Positions 1-6,979 of a stretch of 28,819 nucleotides of DNA are shown here, piece by piece. This stretch comes from Bacillota bacterium (GTDB lineage Bacteria; Bacillota; Clostridia; Christensenellales; UMGS416). The stretch's first letter is position 1, and every line of letters starts with the position of its first letter. The DNA lies in NCBI GenBank assembly GCA_023428265.1, contig JAEYYW010000160.1:1-28819 (forward strand). Direction: 5' to 3'. A program made the position numbers and the translations under genes. Below the pieces are notes generated by a model. It saw only the letters and a list, made by a program, of their open reading frames with translations, searched no databases and had not been told where the DNA came from.

Positions 1-765
1 GCCCGCTTCATCAGCCGGATCACCGGCTGGGTGCAGGAGTATGGCCTGGATGGCATCAATTTCGACTTCGAGAAGATGTATCAGGAAGACGAGAAGGAGT
101 TCACCAACCTGGTGGAGCAGTGCAAGCAGGCGCTGCCGCCTGGCAAGGTGGTTTCCGTGTCGGTCACGGTGCCATTGAAAAACCCCGTGGGTAACCTGTG
201 GCAGTGTTATGACCGCGAGGGGCTGGGCCGCGTGGCCGATTATGTGGCTGTTATGACCTATGACAACCCGGACCTTCAGCCGGTGGCAGCCATCAACTGG
301 GTGGAAGCGAAGATTACCGACATGCTGGACATGGTGCCTGCTGGCAAACTGCTGATGGGCGTGCCGTTTTATGGGGTTGATTTCATTTATGCGCTGCCGG
401 AGGGGTCCGGCAAAGTCACCGAACTGCCTGCGATGGCGGGAGCGACGGTGCGCAAGACGATGACGCCTTCCGGCGTTGCGGCGCTGCTGCAGAAGGGTGC
501 CTACACCAGTGGCGGCAAGGAAGTGAAGCTGGACTACTGGGTGGACCGGGGCACATGGCTCAAAGACAAGGCTGTGATGCAGTATGCGTTTGTAGACAGC
601 GACGGAAAGCTGCACCTCATCTTCTGTGAGGAGGAACAGTCGCTGGAAGCAAAAGGCAGGCTGCTGGCCTTTGAACGGTTGGCCGGTGCGGCAGTGTGGC
701 GCATGGAGTTTGGCTCCGAGGCCCTGTGGGGTGCGCTGGGAGATGGTATGACCGCGGTCAATTGA
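1..765 (+). CDS. Glycoside hydrolase family 18 protein, 3' part only
   Basis: The frame is open from base 1, so the gene begins upstream of the window and 254 residues are visible. The segment DGINFDFE near visible residue 17 matches the GH18 catalytic motif DGxxxDxE, whose final Glu is the acid/base. Other family traits are MTYDN (barrel strand with the Met-Thr-Tyr signature), MGVPFYG, and a C-terminal AVWRMEFGS strand. The DFE form of the motif resembles spore cortex or spore-germination GH18 proteins (YaaH/SleL type) more than secreted chitinases. LysM repeats usually sit at the N-terminus of those proteins and would be outside the window. The gene lies 22 nt before the PspC gene and is probably cotranscribed with it. 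GH18 assignment is firm; the spore role is inferred. Confidence 0.88.
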   Translation, partial: ARFISRITGWVQEYGLDGINFDFEKMYQEDEKEFTNLVEQCKQALPPGKVVSVSVTVPLKNPVGNLWQCYDREGLGRVADYVAVMTYDNPDLQPVAAINWVEAKITDMLDMVPAGKLLMGVPFYGVDFIYALPEGSGKVTELPAMAGATVRKTMTPSGVAALLQKGAYTSGGKEVKLDYWVDRGTWLKDKAVMQYAFVDSDGKLHLIFCEEEQSLEAKGRLLAFERLAGAAVWRMEFGSEALWGALGDGMTAVN

Positions 766-787
766 CCGCTGGATAGAGGTGGCAGAA

Positions 788-1192
788 ATGGAGACAAGGC
801 GGTTTGTCAGGTCAAGCGATACCTTTCTGTTTGGCGTGTGTGCGGGCATAGCCCAATACATCGGTGCACCCACCGTTTTGGTAAGGGCGGCTTGGGCGAT
901 CCTGGCGCTCACCAGCTGGCTGGGCGGCCTGGCAGTGGCAGCTTATGTGGTGCTGATGTTTGTGATGCCGCCGCCCGACGGCACACCGGAGGGCAAACGC
1001 TTTGATTTCCGCAGCGGGTTTGCAGGCCGCAACGGATTCATTGTGCTGGCGATCCTGCTGATTTACTGGGGCGCAGCCATCCTGATCAAGGAGCTCCTGC
1101 ATGTGAATATTTCCAGGTATCTGCTGCCTGTGGGCTTGATCCTGGGCGGTGGCCTGTTGCTGGCGTTTGCGGTGCGCGGTGAGAAAAAATAG
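788..1192 (+). CDS. PspC domain membrane protein
   Basis: A 134-residue protein. The N-terminal 60 residues are a typical PspC domain: a basic start, then FLFGVCAGIAQYIG, then a hydrophobic helix ending VVLMFVMPPP. Two further hydrophobic stretches follow (around residues 80-102 and 110-130), so it is a small integral membrane protein. PspC proteins are linked to envelope-stress sensing or phage-shock responses; some Firmicutes versions are stand-alone. ATG at 788 is preferred because AGAGGTGG at 775-782 sits 5 nt upstream. A GTG at 779 in the same frame lies inside that ribosome binding site and is unlikely. It follows the GH18 gene by 22 nt. Confidence 0.9.
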   Translation: METRRFVRSSDTFLFGVCAGIAQYIGAPTVLVRAAWAILALTSWLGGLAVAAYVVLMFVMPPPDGTPEGKRFDFRSGFAGRNGFIVLAILLIYWGAAILIKELLHVNISRYLLPVGLILGGGLLLAFAVRGEKK

Positions 1193-1211
1193 GCGGGCTT
1201 GCCGGCCCGCC
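1192..1211 (+). terminator. GC-rich hairpin after the PspC gene
   Basis: Arms GGCGGGC (1192-1198) and GCCCGCC (1205-1211) with a 6-nt loop begin on the last base of the stop codon. There is no clear T-run afterwards, so termination here is only weakly supported. It could also attenuate the oncoming minus-strand transcript. Confidence 0.45.
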
Positions 1212-1250
1212 CTTCGGATGCTGCTGATCTGATATGTTTGTGCTCTTCTG

Positions 1251-1427
1251 TCAGAAATCGCAGAAGTTGCAGAATATGATCACGAGCAGCAGGAAGAAGA
1301 ACAGCAGGGTGTCTCCGTCGATTTCAGCAAACAGCTCGCAGTTGCAGAACAGTACAACCAACAGCAGGAAGAAAAACAGGAGGCTGGAGCCATTTTCGCG
1401 TTCATGTTCAATGCATGGATTGCCCAT
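1251..1427 (-). CDS. Tiny two-repeat hydrophobic cysteine peptide
   Basis: A 58-residue ORF, short enough for gene finders to miss. It starts at ATG 1427 with AAGGAGGG six nt upstream (about 1434-1441), which strongly argues that it is real. The sequence has a short polar head (MGNPCIEHEREN), then LLFFFLLLVVLFCNC, a short acidic spacer (ELFAEIDGDT), then LLFFFLLLVIIFCNFC. The two hydrophobic blocks are near-identical 13-14-residue repeats, each ending in Phe-Cys-Asn and another Cys. Such short Leu/Phe-rich, Cys-tipped peptides occur in Clostridia, where they are usually hypothetical. A membrane, spore-coat or exosporium location is possible but is inference. It is divergent from the QueG-like gene, and its 3' end faces the PspC gene. 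Confidence 0.72.
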   Translation of the reverse strand: MGNPCIEHERENGSSLLFFFLLLVVLFCNCELFAEIDGDTLLFFFLLLVIIFCNFCDF

Positions 1428-1493
1428 GTGGAACCCTCCTTCATGCCATAAGGCCTATATCTAGTCACAATTTATGCCGGAAGGATGACGTGT

Positions 1494-2558
1494 GTGAAAA
1501 CAGTCACACAACACTTGCTGCGGGAGCAAATGGCCAGCCAAGCCAGGCTGCTGGGGTTTGACGACATTGGTTACTGCTCGGTGGAGCCCTTTGAGCAATG
1601 GCTCGAGCATGCCTACAACCCCATCGCCAAGCGTGTGGCCCACGACCCGAGGATGCTGATGTCAGACGCCAGAACAATTGTTGTGGCGGTGAAAAAGTAC
1701 CAGGTGTTCGGCCCCTGGCCGGAGGGTTCGGCGGAAGTGGCCAACTATTACCTCAATTCGAACACCGGGTTTGCGGAGATTAAGAAGCTTGGCGCGGTTT
1801 TGACCGACGCCGGTTGGCAGGCAATGGTGAGCCCCAGCCTGCCGGCCAAGCAGGCTGCCGTGCGCGCCGGCCTGGGCGTGCAGGGGATGAACACGCAGTT
1901 TTGCCACCGCGAGTTCGGCTTGCTGGTGAGCCTGCACTTGATACTGACCGACGCGCCTCTGGCTGAGGCAGACAGCCCTTACGCCATCTGCGAGATGTGC
2001 GGCAGCTGTGAAGCGGCCTGCCCCACGGGTGCGGTGAGCGCAAGCGGGTTTGACCACCAGAAGTGCCTGCGGTTCCACATGGCAGGGGGGTCTGTGGTGC
2101 CCGACTGGGCCAGGGAGGCCATGGGCATGCGCCTGATTGGCTGCACCGATTGCCAGCACGCCTGCCCCAATGCCAACAAGCACATCGAGCCAGTGCCGCA
2201 GGCACTGGCGGAAGCCACAGAGATCGGAGGTCTGCTCCGGGGTGACAAGGAGCAGATTGAAAAGCTTGGGGCTTTTATCGGCAAGAACTTTGCACACCCC
2301 CGCCGCATCCGCCAGCAAGCAGCCATCTGCGCCGGCAACAGCGGCAACCAAAGCTATGTGCCGGATCTCATCGCGTTACTGGGAAATGACGACCCGGTGC
2401 TGCGCACCCACGCCGCGTGGGCGCTGGGCAGGCTGGGCGGCGAGGCGGCCGAAAGGGCTCTGGCGGAAGCGGCTCCCGGCGAGGAGAATCCTGACGTGAA
2501 AAAGGAGATGCTGCAGGCGCTGGCGGCGCTTGGGGTAGGCACACCGCTGTCAGAGTAA
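1494..2558 (+). CDS. QueG-like double [4Fe-4S] protein with HEAT repeats
   Basis: A 354-residue soluble protein. The N-terminal half resembles epoxyqueuosine reductase (QueG), including the AVRAGLGVQGMNTQF stretch. Two ferredoxin-type Cys clusters follow, CEMCGSCEAACP and CTDCQHACPN with an extra nearby Cys (KCLRF), and then C-terminal PBS-lyase/HEAT-like helices (about residues 265-345). QueG uses cobalamin and two Fe-S clusters to reduce epoxyqueuosine in tRNA. However, by eye the usual D..P..ER segment just before AGLG reads V-S-P-S-L-P-A-K here, so the canonical catalytic Asp seems absent. A paralogue with another substrate is possible. The GTG start at 1494 has AAGGA (1481-1485) 8 nt upstream; the in-frame ATG at 1485 overlaps that site. 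Confidence 0.78.
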   Translation: MKTVTQHLLREQMASQARLLGFDDIGYCSVEPFEQWLEHAYNPIAKRVAHDPRMLMSDARTIVVAVKKYQVFGPWPEGSAEVANYYLNSNTGFAEIKKLGAVLTDAGWQAMVSPSLPAKQAAVRAGLGVQGMNTQFCHREFGLLVSLHLILTDAPLAEADSPYAICEMCGSCEAACPTGAVSASGFDHQKCLRFHMAGGSVVPDWAREAMGMRLIGCTDCQHACPNANKHIEPVPQALAEATEIGGLLRGDKEQIEKLGAFIGKNFAHPRRIRQQAAICAGNSGNQSYVPDLIALLGNDDPVLRTHAAWALGRLGGEAAERALAEAAPGEENPDVKKEMLQALAALGVGTPLSE

Positions 2559-2594
2559 CTGCTCCGGAGCGGGCAACTTATTGCATATTGTCAG

Positions 2595-2639
2595 AATCCG
2601 AACATTGAAGGTTCCGCGCCTTAAATAGTTCGGATTTTT
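2595..2639 (+). terminator. Probable Rho-independent terminator after the QueG-like gene
   Basis: A perfect 9-bp stem, AATCCGAAC (2595-2603) with GTTCGGATT (2628-2636), is followed by further T residues (five Ts in all up to 2639). The 24-nt loop can itself fold (AAGG at 2608-2611 with CCTT at 2619-2622). It lies about 40 nt after the stop codon and just ahead of a new promoter. Confidence 0.6.
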
Positions 2640-2649
2640 CAACTTTTCA

Positions 2650-2678
2650 TTGACTGGCACAGCAACCGTGCATATAAT
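2650..2678 (+). promoter_or_regulatory. SigA-type promoter for the COG2509 dehydrogenase
   Basis: TTGACT at 2650-2655, a 17-nt spacer, then a perfect TATAAT at 2673-2678. Transcription would start near 2685, giving a leader of about 68 nt before the ATG at 2753. It is one of the two closest matches to the housekeeping consensus in the window. Confidence 0.82.
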
Positions 2679-2752
2679 TATTTGGGGTTCATCTGGATTT
2701 CTCTGCCGAATTCCGAATTTAGCCGAATATTTTCCCCAAAGAGGAGCATGAT

Positions 2753-4162
2753 ATGCAGATCAAGTGCGATTGCCTTGTGATCGGCGCTGGCCCGGCCGGC
2801 ATTTTCACGGCGCTTGAATTAAAGAAACACCGGCCGGAAATGTCCGTCATTGTGGTGGACAGCGGCTCTGAAATTGCCAAGCGGGCATGCCCGGCCAGGA
2901 AGCTGGGCCGCTGCATCAATTGCCAGCCCTGCAACATCCTGCACGGGTGGAGCGGCGCCGGCGCGTTTTCCGACGGCAAGCTGTCGCTTTGCAGCGAAGT
3001 GGGCGGCCAGGCAGCCGACTATCTGGGCCGGGCCAAGGCCGAGGAACTGATCAAATATGCGGACTCGGTGTATATGCAGTTTGGCGCGCCCGATGAGGTG
3101 CACGGCTTGAATGACCGCAAGGTGGAGGAAATCGCCTATGAGGCGAGCCGCCACAACATCCAGCTCATCTCCTGCCCGGTGCGCCATCTGGGCACCGATC
3201 ACGCCTTTGACGTGCTGAAGGCGATGTATGACCATCTGAAGGAAATGAAGGGGTTTGAGTTTATTTCCCACACCACTGCCCGTGATTTGATCATTGAGGG
3301 CGGCGAGGTGAAGGGAGCCATACTGGCCCGCGGAGAGGAAACATTGGAGGTGCGCGCGCCGGCAGTGGTGGCGGCGCCCGGACGCGGCGGCGCCCAGTGG
3401 CTGGCGGACACCTGTGAGAAGGAAGGCATCCGCACCGTCAACAATGAGATTGACATCGGTGTGCGCGTGGAGGTTCCCAACAGCATCATGGATCACCTCA
3501 CCAAACACCTGTACGAGGCCAAGCTGGTATATTATTCCGACACGTTTGAAAACCGCGTACGCACGTTCTGCATGAACCCCGGCGGCGTGGTGTCCAGCGA
3601 ATATTATGAGGGGGGTCTGGCTGTGGTCAATGGCCACAGCTATGGCGACGGGGCGCTGCGCACCGAGAACACCAACTTCGCGATGCTGGTGTCCACCCAT
3701 TTCACCGAACCGTTCAATGAGCCCATCGAGTATGGCCGCTACATCGCGCGCCTGGGCAACATGCTCACCGGCGGCGGCGTGATGGTGCAGAGATTGGGCG
3801 ACCTGGAAATGGGGCGCCGCACCACCGACTCGAGGCTTCGCAAGGCGACCACCCGCGCCACACTGGAAACAGCTGTGCCCGGTGACCTGTCTTTCGTGCT
3901 TCCCCACAGGCACCTGACCAGCATTCTGGAGGCTTTAAAGGCCTTTGACAAGCTTGCGCCGGGCCTTTACTCCCGCAACACGCTGCTGTATGGCGTGGAA
4001 GTGAAATTCTACTCCAGCAAGGTCACGGTGAACAATCGCTTCATGACGGGCATTAAGGGGCTGTATGCCATCGGTGATGGCGCGGGCATCACCAGGGGCC
4101 TGATGCAGGCGTCGGTCACCGGCATTGTGGTGGCCCGCGATTTGCTGGGGATGGAGATTTAA
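2753..4162 (+). CDS. FAD-dependent dehydrogenase, COG2509 type
   Basis: A 469-residue flavoprotein. It opens with a Rossmann dinucleotide site (CLVIGAGPAGIFTALEL, Gly11/13/16) and closes with GLYAIGDGAGITRGLMQAS, the second FAD-contact motif of this fold. Between residues 46 and 60 it has four cysteines (C46, C54, C57, C60 in ACP...GRCINCQPC), followed by GWSGAGAFSDGKL. That combination is typical of the uncharacterised COG2509 dehydrogenases. The Cys group could bind metal or an Fe-S cluster; this is not shown by sequence alone. A GAGGAG ribosome binding site (about 2740-2746) precedes the ATG. It has its own promoter and is followed after about 70 nt by purA. The physiological substrate is unknown. 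Confidence 0.88.
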   Translation: MQIKCDCLVIGAGPAGIFTALELKKHRPEMSVIVVDSGSEIAKRACPARKLGRCINCQPCNILHGWSGAGAFSDGKLSLCSEVGGQAADYLGRAKAEELIKYADSVYMQFGAPDEVHGLNDRKVEEIAYEASRHNIQLISCPVRHLGTDHAFDVLKAMYDHLKEMKGFEFISHTTARDLIIEGGEVKGAILARGEETLEVRAPAVVAAPGRGGAQWLADTCEKEGIRTVNNEIDIGVRVEVPNSIMDHLTKHLYEAKLVYYSDTFENRVRTFCMNPGGVVSSEYYEGGLAVVNGHSYGDGALRTENTNFAMLVSTHFTEPFNEPIEYGRYIARLGNMLTGGGVMVQRLGDLEMGRRTTDSRLRKATTRATLETAVPGDLSFVLPHRHLTSILEALKAFDKLAPGLYSRNTLLYGVEVKFYSSKVTVNNRFMTGIKGLYAIGDGAGITRGLMQASVTGIVVARDLLGMEI

Positions 4163-4167
4163 TCCTG

Positions 4168-4195
4168 AATTGCCAATTGTCCATTGTCAATTGTC
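4168..4195 (+). repeat. Degenerate AATTGTC heptad repeat
   Basis: Four head-to-tail units just after the dehydrogenase stop codon: AATTGCC, AATTGTCC, ATTGTC, AATTGTC. CAATTG palindromes recur in it. It sits between the dehydrogenase and purA. Function is unknown; it looks like a short intergenic repeat of the kind scattered in some Firmicutes genomes. Confidence 0.6.
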
Positions 4196-4231
4196 AGTTT
4201 TGTGGCCGGAAACGGCAGAGAGGATAACGAG

Positions 4232-5518
4232 ATGAAAACAGTTGTGTTGTCTGGCATGCAGTGGGGTGACGAAGGCAAAGGGCGGTTTGTGGACTATCTG
4301 GCGGCGCAGGCCGATGTGGTCGTGCGTTACCAGGGCGGCAACAACGCCGGCCACACCGTGGAAATCGGCACTGAGCAATTCAAGCTGCACCTGGTGCCGG
4401 CCGGCATCTTTTACAAGGCCAAGACTAACATCATCGGCAACGGCGTGGTGATCAATCCTCTGGCGTTGGTGGAGGAAATGGACGAGCTGGAGAGCCGGGG
4501 GATTGACCTTTCCGGCTTGCGCATCAGCGACCGCGCCCATGTTGTGATGCCATACCACATCGTGGAAGACGGCTTGGGCGAAGCAGCCCGTGGCGAAGGT
4601 GACATCGGCACCACCAGGCGCGGCATCGGCCCGGCTTATACCGACAAGGCTGAGCGCAGCGGCATCCGCGTGTGCGACATGATGGATCCCGAAACCTTCC
4701 CGGCGCTTCTCCGCCGCAACGTGGAGCGCAAAAACAAGCTGTTTGAATCGGTTTATCAAAGCGCCGGTGTGGATTATGAGCAAACGCTGGCGGTGCTCCA
4801 AAAGGCAGCCGCCCGGCTTGCCCCCTATGTCACCGACACAATTGCGCTGCTGCACAAGCACATCCAGGCCGGCGACAAGGTGCTCTTTGAGGGCGCGCAG
4901 GGCACGCTGCTGGACATTGACCTGGGCACCTATCCCTATGTGACCAGCTCTCACCCCACCACCGGCGGTGTGTGCGGCGGCGCCGGTGTGGGCCCCACGG
5001 CCATACAGGGCGGTCTGGGCGTGGTGAAGGCATACACCACACGTGTGGGCAAGGGCCCCTTCGTGACCGAGCTGATGGACGAAACCGGCAACGCAATCCG
5101 CGAAAAGGGTAATGAGTATGGCGCAACCACCGGGCGGCCCCGCCGCTGCGGCTGGCTGGACGCTGTGATTTTGAAATACGCCGTGCGCGTAAACGGCGTG
5201 ACGCATCTGGCTGTCACCCGCATGGACACGCTGGGCGGCGTGGGGCCGGTCAAGATATGCACCGGATACAAAAAGAACGGCAGCATCATCACTGATTTCC
5301 CGGCGCGCCTGCAAGACCTGGAGGGCTGCGAGCCGGTGTATGAGGAGCTGCCCGGCTGGACCGACAACATCTCCCACATCCGCGACTTCAACCTGTTGCC
5401 GGCGGAGGCAAAGGCCTATCTGCACCGGATCGAGGAGCTCACCGGCGTGCCGGTGGCGCTGGTCGGTGTGGGTGCCAACCGCGAGCAGACCATTGTGAGA
5501 GAGAAGCTGTTTGACTGA
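4232..5518 (+). CDS. purA: Adenylosuccinate synthetase
   Basis: A 428-residue enzyme that joins IMP and aspartate using GTP to form adenylosuccinate, the first committed step to AMP. The P-loop GMQWGDEGKGR carries the catalytic Asp13, and NNAGHT carries His41; both match the usual PurA numbering. Other family motifs are GIGPAYTDKAER, FEGAQGTLLDID, TSSHPTTGG and TTGRPRRCGWLD. Length equals the usual 428-430. The ATG at 4232 is chosen because GAGAGGA (4218-4224) lies 7 nt upstream and the protein then begins with the usual MKTVVLSG. A further upstream ATG at 4184 lies in the AATTGTC repeat and adds residues not seen in the family. It is followed by a strong terminator. Confidence 0.97.
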   Translation: MKTVVLSGMQWGDEGKGRFVDYLAAQADVVVRYQGGNNAGHTVEIGTEQFKLHLVPAGIFYKAKTNIIGNGVVINPLALVEEMDELESRGIDLSGLRISDRAHVVMPYHIVEDGLGEAARGEGDIGTTRRGIGPAYTDKAERSGIRVCDMMDPETFPALLRRNVERKNKLFESVYQSAGVDYEQTLAVLQKAAARLAPYVTDTIALLHKHIQAGDKVLFEGAQGTLLDIDLGTYPYVTSSHPTTGGVCGGAGVGPTAIQGGLGVVKAYTTRVGKGPFVTELMDETGNAIREKGNEYGATTGRPRRCGWLDAVILKYAVRVNGVTHLAVTRMDTLGGVGPVKICTGYKKNGSIITDFPARLQDLEGCEPVYEELPGWTDNISHIRDFNLLPAEAKAYLHRIEELTGVPVALVGVGANREQTIVREKLFD

Positions 5519-5530
5519 GCGACCATAAAG

Positions 5531-5568
5531 CAAACCCCCGCCGCGTTCGCGGCGGGGGTTTGTTGTTT
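5531..5568. terminator. Strong bidirectional terminator between purA and the glycosyltransferase
   Basis: A 14-15-bp perfect stem (5531-5545 with 5548-5562), GC-rich at the loop, with AAAC/GTTT at the base and a TTGTTT tail on the + side. The minus side also leads into a T-containing stretch. It separates two convergent genes whose ends are 48 nt apart, so it can serve both. Confidence 0.9.
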
Positions 5569-6949
5569 ATAACCCTCTTCTTCTGTTGGCCTCCAGCAGC
5601 CTGTCTCGAAACTCCTTGCGTCTTAAGAGCCGCTCGTTGCGCACCTTCTCCGCCCGCAGTTTTGCCAGCGCTGTCCGGTGGCGGGCTTGGCGGTCCAGGT
5701 TCCTCGCCATGAACTTGATCTGCACGGCCTGCTTGTTTAAGGCCTCCTGCGCCACAGCCACCGGCACGGAGTAGTAGCGGGGCCGTGTCTTCCTGGCAAA
5801 GCTCTTGAAACGGTATTCGTCAATCACGCGCTTGTATTCTTCAGCGGCCCGGTCCACAACCGTTTCCCAGGGCAGATAGACCGTTTTGCGGGCGCACTCG
5901 CCGGCGGCCCGCAGGCGCTCGGGGTTGAGGAGCGCATGGTCGAGAAGCGCCGCGTATGCCTCCACGCTGAGCGCGGAGGTGAAGCCATTTACATTGTGCT
6001 CGATCCCCTCGGCGGAGTTGGAGCCGGTAATCAGCGCCGAGGCGCATCCGCAGGAGGCCGCTTCGCGCACCGTGAGCGGCGCGTTGTCATACACCGAGGG
6101 AAGCACATACAGGTCGGACGCCGCATAGATTTTTCGCAGAAGCTCCCTGTCACGCACGGTGCCCGCAAACCGCACCCGGTCTTGCAGGCGGAGCTCGGCC
6201 GTGGTCTTGTGATACATCTCCGCGTGCTCGCCGTCTCCCACCACAAGCAGTGAGAAATCCGATTCCATCTTTGCCACAGCCCGCAGCAGCAGGTTCACGT
6301 TTTTCTGCTCCACCAACCGGCCCACAAACAGCAGCAGCGGCTTATCCGGCAGGCCGAACTGCCGCAAGATCGCGGCCCGGTTGTCCGCGGTGCGCTCTGT
6401 CGGGCCAAAATCGCAGCCGTTGGGCATCACGGTGATCGGCCCGCGGTAGCCATAATCCCGCAAGGTCTGGGCGGTGCCGTTGCTCACAGCCCACACAGCG
6501 TCTGCCTGGGAAAAAAACTTCGCCGTATACCAGGCGGCAAGCTTGCCGGCGTTTTCAGAGTTGAGGCGCTGGGCAAAGTCATCGGCATATTTGGAGTGGA
6601 ACGTCGCGATCAGCGGGATATCCTTCTTGCGGGCCGTCATCAGCGCCAGCGTGCCGGAGGCGAAGGGGCAGTGGGTGTGCACCAGATCCAGCGGCATAGT
6701 GTCCAGCGTGTGAAATGTCTTGAAGGCGATTTCCGGCAGGCCCAGCATGTAATCCTTTTCCACCGACATTGGCATGGACGCAAACCTGAAGATCGGAAAT
6801 TCCTCGTGATCGTCAGCCAACGGGTGCTTTGGGGTGACCACGCAGCAGCTGCCGTGCTTGCGGTTGAGCCACAGCGCGTAGTTGTGCATCGTTACCGCCA
6901 CACCGTCGGTGACCGGCGGGTAGGAATCGTTGAATTGCGCCAAATGCAT
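5567..6949 (-). CDS. GT4-family glycosyltransferase, paralogue 1
   Basis: A 460-residue cytosolic or membrane-associated GT-B fold enzyme. The N-terminal acceptor half starts with FNDSYPPVTDGVA, the phrase typical of diacylglycerol and other lipid glucosyltransferases of family GT4, and has VHTHCPFASG and ATFHSKYADDF. The C-terminal donor half has LLLFVGRLVEQKN and VLPSVYDNAPLTVREAASCG. In that last motif the first Glu of the canonical E-x7-E pair is Asp. The C-terminal 60 residues are highly basic and could bind acidic membrane lipids. AAGGAGG lies 8 nt before the ATG at 6949. It follows paralogue 2 by 30 nt and is probably cotranscribed. The sugar and acceptor cannot be read from sequence; a membrane glycolipid is a reasonable guess. 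Confidence 0.88.
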   Translation of the reverse strand: MHLAQFNDSYPPVTDGVAVTMHNYALWLNRKHGSCCVVTPKHPLADDHEEFPIFRFASMPMSVEKDYMLGLPEIAFKTFHTLDTMPLDLVHTHCPFASGTLALMTARKKDIPLIATFHSKYADDFAQRLNSENAGKLAAWYTAKFFSQADAVWAVSNGTAQTLRDYGYRGPITVMPNGCDFGPTERTADNRAAILRQFGLPDKPLLLFVGRLVEQKNVNLLLRAVAKMESDFSLLVVGDGEHAEMYHKTTAELRLQDRVRFAGTVRDRELLRKIYAASDLYVLPSVYDNAPLTVREAASCGCASALITGSNSAEGIEHNVNGFTSALSVEAYAALLDHALLNPERLRAAGECARKTVYLPWETVVDRAAEEYKRVIDEYRFKSFARKTRPRYYSVPVAVAQEALNKQAVQIKFMARNLDRQARHRTALAKLRAEKVRNERLLRRKEFRDRLLEANRRRGL

Positions 6950-6979
6950 AAGGGTTGCCTCCTTGGTGTGCCAGCTGCG

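Noticed and set aside
1234..1464. A 76-codon + strand frame rich in Ser/Lys/Asn
   Set aside because: It is the antisense image of the 58-residue minus-strand peptide, which has the ribosome binding site and a clear internal protein repeat.
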